Below, in pieces: positions 17,775 through 26,047 of a stretch of 64,000 bases of DNA (position 1 is the first letter of the stretch; every line of letters begins with the position of its first letter). Where the stretch lies: positions 1-64,000 of the forward strand of contig DASRFR010000059.1 in assembly GCA_035651455.1 (NCBI GenBank), given 5' to 3'. Origin of the DNA: DASRFR01 sp035651455 (GTDB lineage Bacteria; Acidobacteriota; Terriglobia; Terriglobales; Acidobacteriaceae). The notes under the pieces are model-generated. The model saw only the letters and a program-made list of their open reading frames with translations. It was not told the DNA's origin and made no database searches. A program made the translations under genes and the position numbers.

Positions 17775-18545
17775 CTACAGGACCCGAACCTCGTTACGAA
17801 GTTTCTCCGCAAGCTTTTTAGCGATTTCGCCGGGCGGTCCTTCCAGGTACTCGGTATTTTTAGTTTTCTGCGGGATGTACAGGCGCTCGATCTTCTGCAG
17901 ATTAGGGCCAAGGCTCGATTGCACTTCGCCCAGTGCGATCTTCCGTAATGGCTTGTTCTTGGCCTGCTTGATTCCGATCAAAGTCGCGTAGCGAAGTTTA
18001 TTGATCCCGGATTGAATGGTGAGCACCGCGGGCAGCGGCATATCGACGTACTGGAAGAACCCCGCTTCGAGCTCGCGTTTTACGCGAATGCCCGATGCGT
18101 TCTTCTCGATTTGCATGATGATGGTGGCATGCGGCCAGCCCAGCAGCTCTGCCAGGATCACCCCGGTTTGCGCATAGCCGTAATCGTCTGATTGCAGGCC
18201 GGTGAAAATGAGGTCGAACTTTTCGTCCTTTATGGCGGCCGCGATCGCTTTCGCCGTGTTCAGGGCGTCCAGGCTCACAAAGCTGGGATCTTCTAGATGG
18301 ATGGCGCGATCAGCCCCCTTGGCCAGCGCCTCACGTAATACCTGCTGCGCGCGCGCCGGTCCGGAAGTGATGACGACTACTTCCCCGCTGTGTTTCTCTT
18401 TTTGCCGGAGAGCTTCTTCGAGGGCGTAGGCATCCGGCTCGTTCACTTCGTAAGAAACATCTTCGCGGATCCAGGCGCCCGTGTCATTGAGCTTCAGCGG
18501 CGCATCTTTTTGCGGGACCTGTTTCATGCAAACCAGGATTTTCAC
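17775..18545 (-). CDS. etfB: Electron transfer flavoprotein beta subunit
   Basis: A 256-aa AMP-binding subunit of ETF. The N-terminus MKILVCMKQVPQKD, the NEPDAYALEEALRQKE segment, the VITSGPARAQQVLREALAKGADRAIHLED stretch and the DDYGYAQTGVILAELLGWPHAT region are all typical. The start is GTG (18543-18545) with AAGGAG 6 nt upstream. It is the first gene of the ETF locus, followed by two membrane genes, etfA and the quinone oxidoreductase. The upstream gene on the same strand encodes a zinc-ribbon protein, 93 bp away. Confidence 0.95.
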   Translation of the reverse strand: MKILVCMKQVPQKDAPLKLNDTGAWIREDVSYEVNEPDAYALEEALRQKEKHSGEVVVITSGPARAQQVLREALAKGADRAIHLEDPSFVSLDALNTAKAIAAAIKDEKFDLIFTGLQSDDYGYAQTGVILAELLGWPHATIIMQIEKNASGIRVKRELEAGFFQYVDMPLPAVLTIQSGINKLRYATLIGIKQAKNKPLRKIALGEVQSSLGPNLQKIERLYIPQKTKNTEYLEGPPGEIAKKLAEKLRNEVRVL

Positions 18546-18638
18546 GCCACACTCCTTCTCGGAACACGTTCGGCAGCGTCAGGCAAACTTGAAAGTATAA
18601 ATGAGAGGCGCGGCGAACAGGAAATGGGTGATGCGCCT

Positions 18639-18911
18639 CTAGTCGGAGAAGACAACAGACTGGCCGGTGATATCGAAGCGCTTGCGGCAACGCATATTGC
18701 TGCACACCATCATGTCGTCTTTTCGAATCATGTACGACCGGGCCTTAGCGAAACGGGCGCGGTCACGCTCGTCGGCGCGTCCCGGGAGGTTCTTCTTCTT
18801 CGTCCGCACCAGCCAGGTGATGTCGTATTCCGCCGATTGCCTGCAGCTAGGGCAATTCAGCGTGGCCTTCTTCTTTTCCGGGCGCTCGTCAAAAAAATCG
18901 CGTTCTTCCAT
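18639..18911 (-). CDS. Small zinc-ribbon protein
   Basis: A 90-aa hydrophilic protein with a CPSC pair (about residues 20-23) and a C-terminal CSNMRC pair, spaced like a zinc ribbon. A central basic stretch (TKKKNLPGRADERDRARFAKARSY kind of composition) could contact nucleic acid. No family name is known to me. The ATG is at 18909-18911. It lies upstream of etfB on the same strand and divergent from a tiny basic gene. Confidence 0.65.
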   Translation of the reverse strand: MEERDFFDERPEKKKATLNCPSCRQSAEYDITWLVRTKKKNLPGRADERDRARFAKARSYMIRKDDMMVCSNMRCRKRFDITGQSVVFSD

Positions 18912-18996
18912 ACCGTTTAGCGGCCTGTCAGATCCAAGGCCCTAGCAATGATTATGACATATGGGAGCGCGAGACGAATTATGGCAAGATGCTGCC

Positions 18997-19164
18997 ATGG
19001 CGAGAAAGCGGAAATTGAAGCCGTTCCGCGCGGTTAAAGCAGTAAAGCAAGCGGCCCGGGAGAAGATCGGGACGCCTCCCTCGACCCGTGTCGTTCCTGA
19101 CCGCAAGAAGCGGAAAACGGAGAAACACAAGCCGACCATGGGGGAACTGCTGGATGAGGCATGA
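18997..19164 (+). CDS. Tiny basic hypothetical protein
   Basis: A 55-aa protein, about one third Lys/Arg, beginning MARKRKLKPFRAVKAVKQ and ending GELLDEA. The second ATG of the frame is chosen because an ATG 36 nt earlier adds residues of different composition. No ribosome-binding site is strong. Composition suggests nucleic-acid or ribosome association; nothing more can be said. Confidence 0.5.
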   Translation: MARKRKLKPFRAVKAVKQAAREKIGTPPSTRVVPDRKKRKTEKHKPTMGELLDEA

Positions 19165-19214
19165 GCGCTCCGCGGAGCGGCTTCAGGCGCGCCACATTCC
19201 TTCACGCAGCCGAG

Positions 19215-19883
19215 CTACTTAAAGAAGACTGTAACGACCCGATCCGCACTCAAGTCATTTATCGTACACGTCTGACCGACTACCGTGTCGCACCCCGCCG
19301 TCCACTCGGCAGACGTTGAAGGCGCCTTCGGCGTGGCCGTCAAGGTAACCGCTATATCGGGTAAGAATGCATTCCCACAAGCGCTTGTGCAATCGAGACC
19401 CGGTGGATTACTGGTGACGGTTCCCGATCCGCCTCCAGTAAAAGAGACTTCGAGAACAGGGGCAGTGGTACCTGTGTAGCAAACCACATTCGCTGTCATT
19501 GAGCCAGTAACAAGTGCGCCAGACGACGATATGTTGCCACTGCTATGATTTGTCGTGACCGTCGCCGATACAACGGTCGTTCCGCAACTTGTGCCGGTGG
19601 GAGTAATGAGTCCCTTGGGCGTGACCGTTACCATACCAGGTGTGTTTGAGGTCCAAGTTACCTGGTCGGTGATGTCCTTAGTTACTGGTGGGTGAATATA
19701 AGTTCCCATCGCCGATAGCTGCACACTCAGGCCCGCATCGGCGCTGACCGGAGTGTTAGGGTCGCCAAACGTCTGCGTCGCAGGTTGCACCGTGATCGAT
19801 GTCAACTGCTGATCGTGCCCGCAATTCTGTGCTAATAACAACACAGCCACGACCGGAATCAGGAGCAAACCCTTCTTGGACAT
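19215..19883 (-). CDS. Secreted lipoprotein with Ig-like and Cys-containing repeat domains
   Basis: A 222-aa exported protein. The hydrophobic stretch LLLIPVVAVLLLAQNC ends in a lipobox-like Cys about 21. An Ig-like (BIG2-type) domain follows (LTSITVQPATQTF ... VTWTSNTPGMVTVTPKGLIT). The end resembles the bacterial repeat with GSGTVTSNPPGLDC...C and a final C...C pair (EWTAGCDTVVGQTCTI). The ATG has GGGAGG 4 nt upstream. A stand-alone surface protein; ligand unknown. Confidence 0.8.
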   Translation of the reverse strand: MSKKGLLLIPVVAVLLLAQNCGHDQQLTSITVQPATQTFGDPNTPVSADAGLSVQLSAMGTYIHPPVTKDITDQVTWTSNTPGMVTVTPKGLITPTGTSCGTTVVSATVTTNHSSGNISSSGALVTGSMTANVVCYTGTTAPVLEVSFTGGGSGTVTSNPPGLDCTSACGNAFLPDIAVTLTATPKAPSTSAEWTAGCDTVVGQTCTINDLSADRVVTVFFK

Positions 19884-19974
19884 ACACCTCCCAGTACGGC
19901 CCTACTAATGTGCAACTCTGCTTGGGGAATGCGCAATGTAGTACAAGGACGCGCAAAAAGCAAGAGTTGCTAAT

Positions 19975-19997
19975 TCTTCAGTTCCGGCAACTGAAGA
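19975..19997 (-). terminator. Hairpin downstream of the threonine aldolase gene
   Basis: TCTTCAGTT-CCGGC-AACTGAAGA is a 9-bp perfect stem with a 5-nt loop, 19 bp after the aldolase stop. The T-tract is poor (GAATTAG), so termination is uncertain. Confidence 0.4.
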
Positions 19998-20015
19998 CTA
20001 AGTCGATTCACTGAA

Positions 20016-21068
20016 TTAACTCTGAAGTGTTTCTCGGATGAATTGGACAAATTCCCGTATGTCCTGCTCGGTCGTGTCAAACGAGCACATCCAGCGCACG
20101 ACTCCCTGCTCCTCATTCCATACGTAGAAGAAGTATCTCTCCTGCAACTTGGGAATGATCGCCTGTGGCAGTTGCGCGAAAACCCCGTTCGCCTCGACCG
20201 GGTAGACGATCTTCACTTGCGGCACGCCTTGTAATTCCTGCTGCAGCAGTTGCGCCATCGCATTGGCATGCTCGGCGTTCTTGCGCCACAGATCGCCGGT
20301 GAGCAGCGTCTCCATTTGCGCGGCGATGAATCGCATCTTTGACGCCAACTGCATTCCTTGTTTGCGCAGAAACAGAAAGCTCTCGGCCAGCCGCTTCTCC
20401 TGCCGCAACTTCTCGCCGAAGAAGACGACCGCCTCCGCGCCCAACAACCCATTCTTCGTGCCGCCAAACGAAAGCACGTCCACCCCGAGATCACGCGTGG
20501 CCTGGCGCAGGGTTTGCCCCAAAGCAGCCGCCGCGTTCGAGATGCGCGCCCCATCCATGTGGAGAAACATGCCGCGCTCGTGAGCGAAATCGGCAAGCGC
20601 GCGAATTTCTTGTGGCTTGTAAAGCGTTCCCATTTCCGTGGACTGCGTAAGCGAGATCACATGTGGCTGGACGTGGTGCTGGTCTCCGATCCCGTGATAC
20701 GCAGGCGCGACCTTCTCGACCGTTAACTTGCCATTAGTGGTGGAGATGGGGAGGAGTTTGCAGCCGGTAAATTTCTCCGGAGCCCCACACTCGTCCGTAT
20801 AGATGTGCGCCGCCTCACTGCAGATCACGGCGTGATAGGACTCCGTCAATGCCTTGAGGCTGAGAACATTCGCGGCGGTTCCGTTGAAGACAAAAAATAC
20901 CTCAATCTCCGAGCCGAAATGCTCGTGAAAACGGTCGACGGCTCGCTGCGTGTAGGGATCATCGCCGTACCCGACAACGTGCCCCTGGTTGACCGAGGCT
21001 ATCGCTTTCAGGATCTCGGGATGTACCCCTGCGTTATTGTCACTCGCAAAACTGCGGACTGGTTTCAT
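20016..21068 (-). CDS. Low-specificity L-threonine aldolase-type PLP lyase
   Basis: A 350-aa fold-type I PLP enzyme that cleaves L-threonine or allo-threonine to glycine and acetaldehyde. It begins RSFASDNNAGVHPEILKAI, has the FVFNGTAANVLSLKAL cofactor-phosphate segment, HMDGARISNAAAALG with the PLP-pyridine Asp, and the Schiff-base Lys in LSFGGTKNG. Length and motif order match bacterial LtaE-like proteins. It starts at ATG 21066-21068, divergent from the VWFA gene. Stereospecificity cannot be told from sequence. Confidence 0.9.
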   Translation of the reverse strand: MKPVRSFASDNNAGVHPEILKAIASVNQGHVVGYGDDPYTQRAVDRFHEHFGSEIEVFFVFNGTAANVLSLKALTESYHAVICSEAAHIYTDECGAPEKFTGCKLLPISTTNGKLTVEKVAPAYHGIGDQHHVQPHVISLTQSTEMGTLYKPQEIRALADFAHERGMFLHMDGARISNAAAALGQTLRQATRDLGVDVLSFGGTKNGLLGAEAVVFFGEKLRQEKRLAESFLFLRKQGMQLASKMRFIAAQMETLLTGDLWRKNAEHANAMAQLLQQELQGVPQVKIVYPVEANGVFAQLPQAIIPKLQERYFFYVWNEEQGVVRWMCSFDTTEQDIREFVQFIRETLQS

Positions 21069-21375
21069 TGCCCGATAATGTAACAGAGCGTCATTCTCTG
21101 CCGCGGTATGGCTCGGTATCCGAAGCTTGCCGGCATTGGCGCCATATGACAGAGGGGCTCGGACCGGTTACTCAGGAATCAACAACCTGAGCTGTCGCTC
21201 CGGAAAGCAGGTTGTTATGTCTCACCAAAATATCCATGCTGCGGCATGCCAAATTTGACCTAAAATGCTGGGGGGCGAGGACGCCGTTTCCCCTAACGGC
21301 GCACGCGGAATCATCACTGACAACTTGGCCAGTCCGGATTTCGAAACCGTATAGTCCCGTCCCGAAGAGGACACC
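21069..21375. other. Divergent intergenic region
   Basis: Holds the promoters of the aldolase and VWFA genes, neither clear. A hairpin CGCCGTT-TCCCCT-AACGGCG (21282-21301) lies in the probable VWFA leader, and TATAGT near 21348 may be its -10 with a poor -35. No further gene is supported. Confidence 0.4.
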
Positions 21376-22350
21376 ATGCACGCCCTTAAACCTTCTCTCT
21401 GGGCCGTGTGCATACTGATCGGTTTGGCCTTTGATGGTCACACCGCTCTCAGCCAGGCGACACCCTCCACTCCAGCTCCAGGCACATCCGGCGGAGGCGA
21501 AGTTGAAACCGGCGAGGTGACTATTTCGAAGCGGGTGGACGAAGTCAACCTGGTCTTCACTGTCACCGATGGGAAATCGCACTTCGTCAGCAATCTTGAG
21601 AAAAGTGATTTTCGGCTGCTCGATAACCACGCGCCTCCGGAGCAAATTGTTTACTTTCAGCGCCAGACGGAACTTCCTTTGCGCGTTGGCCTGCTGATTG
21701 ACATCAGCGACTCCATCACGTCCCGTTTCAGGTTCGAGCAGGACGCGGCCAGCACTTTCCTGAAGAAAGTTCTGCGTCCAGGCGTCGACCAGGCGTTTGT
21801 AGTCGCTTTCAACCAGCGCGTGCAGCTGGTGCAGGATATGACATCGGACACGAATGCCCTGATGCGCGCGGTGAACAGCCTGAAGCCGGGCGGAGACACA
21901 GCTCTCTACGACGCCATCACGTACGCGTGCGAAAAGCTTAACAGCGGAGAACCGCGCGTCTCCCGCCGGGCCTTGATCGTGATTAGCGATGGCGTGAATA
22001 CCCGAAGTCGCGCCATTATGTACGACGCCAAGCAGGCCGCGGCGCGCGCGGAAGTCGTCATTTTTGCACTCAGCACCAATGACATTCGCCACGATGGATA
22101 TAACAAAGGCGAAGCTGCACTTGACCTGCTCACTCACCCGACGGGCGGGATGATTCTGCCGGCGCGCGAAAAGGCCGAATTAAAGTCCGCGTTCACGCAC
22201 GTAGAAACAGCTCTGCGCAGCCAGTATGCGTTGGGATACAAACCTGCGAACCTGCAGGCGGATGGCAGTTTTCGCATGATCGAAATCCTGCCGCAGAAGC
22301 CGAGCCTGAAAGCGCAATGCCGACGCGGCTACTATGCTCCTAAACCCTGA
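21376..22350 (+). CDS. Secreted VWFA-domain protein, acidobacterial type
   Basis: A 324-aa exported protein. After a signal peptide (residues 7-27) comes a short domain (ISKRVDEVNLVFTVTDGKSHFVSNLEKSDFRLLDN) that typically precedes VWA in acidobacterial secreted proteins. The VWA domain follows with an intact MIDAS: DISDS, the Thr in GGDTALYDA and the Asp in VISDGVN. It ends with a beta-rich YALGYKP...RRGYYAP segment. GAGGACACC precedes the ATG. Metal-dependent protein binding at the cell surface is inferred; this family is strongly expanded in Acidobacteria, which supports the taxonomic call. Confidence 0.88.
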   Translation: MHALKPSLWAVCILIGLAFDGHTALSQATPSTPAPGTSGGGEVETGEVTISKRVDEVNLVFTVTDGKSHFVSNLEKSDFRLLDNHAPPEQIVYFQRQTELPLRVGLLIDISDSITSRFRFEQDAASTFLKKVLRPGVDQAFVVAFNQRVQLVQDMTSDTNALMRAVNSLKPGGDTALYDAITYACEKLNSGEPRVSRRALIVISDGVNTRSRAIMYDAKQAAARAEVVIFALSTNDIRHDGYNKGEAALDLLTHPTGGMILPAREKAELKSAFTHVETALRSQYALGYKPANLQADGSFRMIEILPQKPSLKAQCRRGYYAPKP

Positions 22351-22434
22351 CGCAGCGCACAACGTAAGAACGGCTCTGGAAAGTACATCAGGCGAGATCC
22401 ACAGTTGGCCCGCGTTACATGCTGCGGCGGCTGG

Positions 22435-22845
22435 CTAGTGACCGGCAATTGAAGGGAAGAATGTTTCGTCCCGTAGCACCGCTTCAATCCCCGGAACAAG
22501 ATCGCGCACCACATCAGCTTTAGCCACGGCGCCACGGATGCCGGAATGGCGCGCTTCATCCACGAGCTGATTCGATAGAAACATCGTGAACAGAAGCATT
22601 GGCGTGTCTGGGAATTGCCTGGCAATTTCTTGCGCCGATTGCAAGCCGTTCATGACCGGCATGGCGAAGTCCAGGAGAACCAGATCGGGTTGTAAAACAC
22701 GCGTCTTCTCGATGGCATCTCGACCGTCCACGGCTTCTCCGCATACTTCCCAGTCGCGATGCAACTCCAGAAGCTTACGCAGTTGCTGCCGGACAACCCA
22801 GTTATCGTCCACCACCAAAATACGCGTGCGCAGTTTAGTCATCAT
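22435..22845 (-). CDS. Receiver-only response regulator
   Basis: A CheY-like single REC domain of about 136 aa. The acidic pair is in ILVVDDN, the phospho-acceptor Asp in LVLLDFAMP, the conserved Thr position in LLFTMF, and the Lys in GAVAKADV. No output domain follows. The start is uncertain: ATG 22843-22845 (MMTKLRTRIL) fits the REC fold best, but in-frame starts further upstream would add about 27 Ser/Ala-rich residues. No histidine kinase is nearby, so it is an orphan. The N-terminal half resembles REC domains of NarL/LuxR-type regulators. Confidence 0.8.
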   Translation of the reverse strand: MMTKLRTRILVVDDNWVVRQQLRKLLELHRDWEVCGEAVDGRDAIEKTRVLQPDLVLLDFAMPVMNGLQSAQEIARQFPDTPMLLFTMFLSNQLVDEARHSGIRGAVAKADVVRDLVPGIEAVLRDETFFPSIAGH

Positions 22846-23182
22846 TGGGGAGCTAGACGAAGCTTTCATACTTACTGCGGCGCTTGAGAGTATTGTCGGC
22901 GACGCAAGCGATTTTGGTAATGGCACAGCGGTGCCAACATACTCCCCTAGGGTGCCATCTCTCGTTTGGCTTCTTAATTCTGCAGTCAGCTTTCGTCAGG
23001 AGAAAGTCTGACGCTTGTTGGCTCTCCTGATCGGCCTTCCAGAGCTTGCGATTACTGCTGCCGAGAACCACTCTCAATTTACGGGCAAGCCCGATGGCAC
23101 ACATGAGTCGCAGTCACACTGATCAAACCCCTATCGTGGTCATCGCATCGTACTCGTGCTGTTTTTTAGAAGGGAGAATGCT
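22846..23182. other. Divergent intergenic region
   Basis: Between the response regulator and the Arg/Ser-rich gene. It contains TCAGGAGA...TCTCCTGA arms 19 nt apart (about 22995-23029) and a TGGCAC-CGCT-GTGCCA palindrome near 22920-22935. No gene is supported. Confidence 0.4.
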
Positions 23183-23923
23183 ATGGCGAGAAGCTCATCG
23201 AAAGCGCGCGTGCTGACGGAAAAAGAGGAAATCCGCCGATGGGCGGAGGAGCGCGGCGGCAAACCCGCGTGCGTTCGCGGTACCGGGAACGAAGGCGATG
23301 TGGGCATGATTCGCATCGATTTTCCCGGCTACAGCGGGGAACGTTCGCTGGAAGAAATTGATTGGGACGAATGGTACGACAAGTTCCAGGAAGGGGGTCT
23401 CGCTTTGCTGGTGCAGGATTCCACTGCACGTGGCCAGAGAAGTAACTTCAATAAACTGGTAAGCCGGGAAACTGCGGAGAGCACCTCGAACCGAAGAAGC
23501 AGCGGCGGAAACGGATCACGCACCCGGACGCGAGGCACTTCGCGGGGCCGAACAGCAGGCACCGCGACGACCTCCGCTCGTGGCAGAAGCGAGAATCGGC
23601 GCACGCGAAGCGCGAGTTCGACTCGCGGTTCACGGAGCAGGAGCAGAAGCGGTGGGACTTCCCGACGGAGTTCCAGGAGGTCGACCGGTACGAGGGCGCA
23701 GGCACGAAATTCCGGCAGTGTTCGATCAAAGCGCAGCAGCCGTTCCCGAACGACGGCTTCGGGCCGCTCTCGTTCCCAGTCGGCGAGCCGCAGATCTTCA
23801 TCGGGCTCCACTGGGACCGCTCGCAAGGCCAGGGGCACGCAGGGTTCCGCACGAACGACAACGATCCGTTCGAAGAAGAGAAGTACGGGCAGCGGACGTG
23901 CTTCGCACAGAAAAGCTGCGTAA
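23183..23923 (+). CDS. Conserved small acidic-type domain with a long Arg/Ser-rich tail
   Basis: A 246-aa protein. Residues 1-95 form a compact domain seen in short conserved bacterial proteins (EEIRRWAEERGGKPACVRGTG ... IRIDFPGYSGERSLEEIDWDEWYDKF ... NFNKLVSRE), sometimes mis-annotated as a glucan branching enzyme; it has no catalytic signature of one. Residues 96-246 are almost only Arg, Ser, Thr, Gly and Ala with many RS, RR and SR steps. GGGAG lies 7 nt before the ATG at 23183, which decides the start against one 27 nt upstream. The tail suggests nucleic-acid binding, as in histone-like tails. It stands alone. Confidence 0.75.
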   Translation: MARSSSKARVLTEKEEIRRWAEERGGKPACVRGTGNEGDVGMIRIDFPGYSGERSLEEIDWDEWYDKFQEGGLALLVQDSTARGQRSNFNKLVSRETAESTSNRRSSGGNGSRTRTRGTSRGRTAGTATTSARGRSENRRTRSASSTRGSRSRSRSGGTSRRSSRRSTGTRAQARNSGSVRSKRSSRSRTTASGRSRSQSASRRSSSGSTGTARKARGTQGSARTTTIRSKKRSTGSGRASHRKAA

Positions 23924-23979
23924 GTGATACTCTCGCCAGGAAAGCTGACTCGGGCCACGCGTTGGGTAAAGATGCCGCG

Positions 23980-24006
23980 CGCTGGCCTTGAGCCAGCGGC
24001 AGTTTT
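23980..24006 (+). terminator. Probable terminator after the Arg/Ser-rich gene
   Basis: CGCTGGC-CTTGA-GCCAGCG stem followed by GCAGTTTTG. The T-run is short, so this is a weak intrinsic terminator. Confidence 0.5.
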
Positions 24007-24151
24007 GTCAGCCGCGGAACCTTTTCAGCGGGCCCATGGTATGTCCTCTGGGCGATCTAGCCTGCAACCTGGGCTTGTGCGATGGCATTCGAGGATTACA
24101 AGTTTCGGTCGCAGTATTTAAGGGTCATTTCGTTGAAAGTGGAGGATCAAA

Positions 24152-24739
24152 ATGAAAGTTTTTGCGCTCGCTGTTGCAGTGTTGGGTTTAGGTCTGTGCA
24201 GCGAAGTTCCACTTGCCATCGCGCAGAACGCGGCTTCGACCGCGAATCAGCAGGAGGGCACTCGTGGCAATCTCACTCAGAAAGGTGTAGACCGCATCGT
24301 TAAAGAAGTACACCATCAACTTGTACTGCTGCCGTTTTACGGCGTGTTTGACAATCTGGCGTTTAAGGTCTCGCCTGACGGGGTGGTCACGCTCCTTGGG
24401 CAAGTGGTGCGGCCCAGCACCAAGTCGGATGCTGAAAACTCGGTTAAAAGTATTGAAGGCGTGGAGCGGGTTGATAACCAGATCGAAGTGTTGCCCACTT
24501 CGCCCAATGATGATCGCATTCGCCGGGCGGTTTATCGAGCAATCTACGGCAACACTGTGCTCAGCCAGTATCAACTGCGGGCAGTGCCTCCCATACACAT
24601 CATCGTGAAGAATGGGCATGTAACGCTGGAGGGGGCGGTTTCGCGGCAGATGGACAAGCAAATCGCCGAAATGCAGGCCAAGAGTGTTTCCGGGGTGTTC
24701 TCGGTAACTAACAATCTGCAGGTGGATAATGGCAGCTGA
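24152..24739 (+). CDS. Secreted protein with two BON domains
   Basis: A 195-aa exported protein. The signal peptide covers residues 1-25 (cut near AIAQN). BON domain 1 (about 43-115) has LAFKVSPDGVVTLLGQVVRPSTKSDAENSVKSIEGVERVDNQIEV; BON domain 2 (about 118-193) has IHIIVKNGHVTLEGAVSRQMDKQIAEMQAKSVSGVFSVTNNLQV. BON domains bind phospholipid or help stabilise envelopes under osmotic stress (OsmY type). GGAGG precedes the ATG by about 7 nt. It is a single-gene unit closed by a strong terminator. Confidence 0.9.
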   Translation: MKVFALAVAVLGLGLCSEVPLAIAQNAASTANQQEGTRGNLTQKGVDRIVKEVHHQLVLLPFYGVFDNLAFKVSPDGVVTLLGQVVRPSTKSDAENSVKSIEGVERVDNQIEVLPTSPNDDRIRRAVYRAIYGNTVLSQYQLRAVPPIHIIVKNGHVTLEGAVSRQMDKQIAEMQAKSVSGVFSVTNNLQVDNGS

Positions 24740-24778
24740 CAAGGGCTGGCGCGAGGTGATTCTGACCTTCTAAACACA

Positions 24779-24816
24779 AATGGCGCTTCACTATGGAGGC
24801 GCCGTTCCTTTTTTTC
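24779..24816 (+). terminator. Intrinsic terminator of the BON-protein gene
   Basis: AATGGCGC (24779-24786) pairs with GCGCCGTT (24799-24806), including one G-T pair, and is followed by CCTTTTTTT. The hairpin may also work for the convergent lactonase-like gene. Confidence 0.8.
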
Positions 24817-24934
24817 GGCTTCCGCCTTCTGCTTCATTTCACAATTGACGCTGAACTTCAGCAGTGGCGTACCGCTGGAAAGTGGTCGCACGGTAGCTGG
24901 CCGCTGACGAGCACTTCCGAGCGCGAACAAAATA

Positions 24935-26047
24935 CTACGGGACCAGCACCATCGAGGTAGGCGCCGACCCCGTGTTCACCGTTCCCACGCTGGTAAGAGC
25001 GCCAGTATCGCTGGCAATATCGAACAGCGAAATGCTGGACGAACCTTGATTCCCCACATAGAGGAACTTGCCGCTTGCATCCACCAGGCTAAACGCGAGT
25101 CCGGTGGCACTCGTCGTGAACGGGGAGCCCGAAAGGTTGCTGGGTACGCCGGACGTGCCATCGATGGCGTAGCCGTAGATGTTCACCGGATTGACCACGG
25201 GAACGAAAAGATAATTATTAGTGGTATCGACCGCCACGGACACCGGCGTGCTGGTCGTGGTGTTGGTGGTCCCCAGCGTTAGAAAGTATGGAGAGCCCGG
25301 CATGGGCGTCAATCCACCGGTACTCGAAGTGATACTAAAGCCGGAAAACGTTTGCGAATCGAGGTTCGCAACGTAGAGAAAATGGCCAGCGGAATCGACG
25401 GACAACGCGGACGGGTTGGTGCCGGTTGGGTACGGAGATCCGCCTACGGGCGTCAGCGATCCTGCAGACCCGATGGAAAAAGCCGACACCGACGAGGAAT
25501 TCGAATTTGCAACATAAAGCGTGCTTCCACCCGGCAAGATCGCGAGGGCGGTCGGGCTGTCGGTAAGCACCGGAGAGGTGGACACTTCCGTCAGAGCGCC
25601 AGTTCCCGTGTTGATCGAGAATACAGATAGATTGTTGGAGTTCGTGTTGCTGACAAACAGCAAATTTCCGTCCGCGGAAAGAGCCAAGCCTAGTGGGTGA
25701 TCGCCTACGCGAGTGCGCGGCGCAACTTCCGACAGCGCCCCCGCGTTAGACATGGTGAATAGCGAAACCGTGTTTTCCCCCGCATTGGCGACATACAGGA
25801 ATTTCTTCGACGGGTGCACCACGATGGCGAATGCGCTCTGGCCCGTTGCGAAAGGCGAACCCGTAACTGGGCTCAAAGCACCGGAACTGGAATCCACGTT
25901 GAATCCTGCAATCTGGTTGACACTGCTCAACGTCACGTAAGCAAGCCGTGCCGAGGCGCTATTGCTAGTGTGACTGCTACTGCTGCACCCGGTCAGACCT
26001 ACCGACAAAGCCGAAATGAAAAGGAAGAAGAGCGCTACCCTTCGCAA
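24935..26047 (-). CDS. Lactonase-like seven-bladed beta-propeller lipoprotein
   Basis: A 370-aa exported lipoprotein. The signal ends with LTGC (Cys about 21). Regular blades repeat the pattern FLYVANAGENTVSLFTM, LLFVSNTNSNNLSVFSI, TLYVANSNSSSVSAFSI, FLYVANLDSQTFSGFSI and FLYVGNQGSSSISLFDI, as in YVTN/6-phosphogluconolactonase-like propellers. The start is TTG at 26045-26047 with GGAGG 6 nt upstream, which gives MRRVALFFLF. Secreted relatives are mostly of unknown function; enzymatic lactonase activity should not be assumed. It ends facing the BON gene. Confidence 0.85.
   Translation of the reverse strand: MRRVALFFLFISALSVGLTGCSSSSHTSNSASARLAYVTLSSVNQIAGFNVDSSSGALSPVTGSPFATGQSAFAIVVHPSKKFLYVANAGENTVSLFTMSNAGALSEVAPRTRVGDHPLGLALSADGNLLFVSNTNSNNLSVFSINTGTGALTEVSTSPVLTDSPTALAILPGGSTLYVANSNSSSVSAFSIGSAGSLTPVGGSPYPTGTNPSALSVDSAGHFLYVANLDSQTFSGFSITSSTGGLTPMPGSPYFLTLGTTNTTTSTPVSVAVDTTNNYLFVPVVNPVNIYGYAIDGTSGVPSNLSGSPFTTSATGLAFSLVDASGKFLYVGNQGSSSISLFDIASDTGALTSVGTVNTGSAPTSMVLVP

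Noticed and set aside
22915..22940. TTGGCAC...TGCC sequence resembling a sigma54 promoter upstream of the response regulator
   Set aside because: The -12 element lacks the GC at the required spacing; it is better seen as a TGGCAC-N4-GTGCCA palindrome.
23329..23958. Minus-strand 209-codon frame opposite the Arg/Ser-rich gene
   Set aside because: The Arg/Leu-rich reading is what the reverse of Arg/Ser codons gives; the plus-strand protein has the domain and ribosome-binding site.
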